This document shows, piece by piece, positions 21,582-21,601 of a DNA stretch of 21,601 bases (positions within the stretch are counted from its first letter, which is position 1; each line of letters starts with the position of its first letter). The stretch covers positions 1 to 21,601 of the forward strand of contig JAFAEG010000113.1 in assembly GCA_023424095.1 (NCBI GenBank), written 5' to 3'. The notes beneath the pieces were generated by a model, which was not told where the DNA came from, ran no database searches, and saw nothing but the letters and a program-made list of their open reading frames with translations. The position numbers were made by a program, and so were the translations under genes. This DNA comes from Pseudomonadota bacterium (lineage in GTDB: Bacteria > Pseudomonadota > Alphaproteobacteria > Sphingomonadales > Sphingomonadaceae).

Positions 21582-21601
21582 CTCCTTAAACACCCCGCGC
21601 G

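Noticed and set aside
1..21601. CRISPR array, tRNA/rRNA genes, insertion sequence, integrase or phage genes
   Set aside because: I found no evenly spaced direct repeats, no tRNA-like cloverleaf and no transposase or integrase frame on either strand.

Overview
The window looks like chromosomal DNA of a high-GC alphaproteobacterium, most likely of the order Sphingomonadales. This rests on base composition, on alphaproteobacterial-looking proteins (ETF-ubiquinone oxidoreductase, fused alpha/beta 2-oxoacid dehydrogenase E1, TonB receptor) and on short palindromic repeats of the kind scattered in such genomes. No database search was possible, so the taxon is an inference. Coding density is high. 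No RNA gene, CRISPR array, insertion sequence or phage gene is visible. The longest gene-free stretches are about 196 bp (18735-18930), 121 bp (13813-13934) and 108 bp (5582-5689); each is described below.

Layout. (1) 1-1937, minus strand: ETF-ubiquinone oxidoreductase followed 4 bp later by a truncated secreted TPR-like gene. (2) 2026-2808, plus: a degenerate uracil-DNA-glycosylase-like protein. (3) 2843-4411, minus: a secreted M28 peptidase, divergent from (4) 4508-5581, plus: a PA0069/Rv2578c-type radical SAM protein. (5) 5588-5676: a large perfect inverted repeat between convergent genes. (6) 13812 down to 5690, minus: one tightly packed eight-gene operon, fused E1, E2, paaA, paaB, paaC, paaD, paaE and an acyl-CoA dehydrogenase. 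(7) 13935-16568, plus: a divergent six-gene overlapping run, Lrp/AsnC regulator, moaD, moaE, moaB, moaC and a DUF411 lipoprotein. (8) 18734 down to 16578, minus: a TonB-dependent receptor with a near-perfect sigma-54 promoter and two enhancer-like sites. (9) 18931-20088, plus: a class I/II aminotransferase ending inside a second palindromic repeat. (10) 21543 down to 20167, minus: a secreted M20 peptidase with a third palindromic repeat just upstream.

How the parts may work together. The main operon joins a thiamine-dependent 2-oxoacid dehydrogenase (E1 and E2, no E3) to the complete ring-epoxidising phenylacetyl-CoA oxygenase PaaABCDE. No phenylacetate-CoA ligase gene lies in the window. One economical reading is that E1/E2 makes phenylacetyl-CoA directly from phenylpyruvate, feeding phenylalanine carbon into the paa pathway without free phenylacetate. 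The alternative is an ordinary branched-chain 2-oxoacid dehydrogenase that is merely co-transcribed. The aminotransferase and the ETF-QO (electron acceptor for acyl-CoA dehydrogenases) would fit an amino-acid catabolic neighbourhood, but they are separate transcription units.

The most unusual signals are a palindromic repeat pair inserted in frame into the E2 linker; a sigma-54 promoter with tandem TGT-N10-ACA-type sites in front of a TonB receptor; two plus-strand genes whose GTG start sits exactly 6 nt after a -10 box, suggesting leaderless mRNAs; and repeat hairpins that differ by compensatory base changes.
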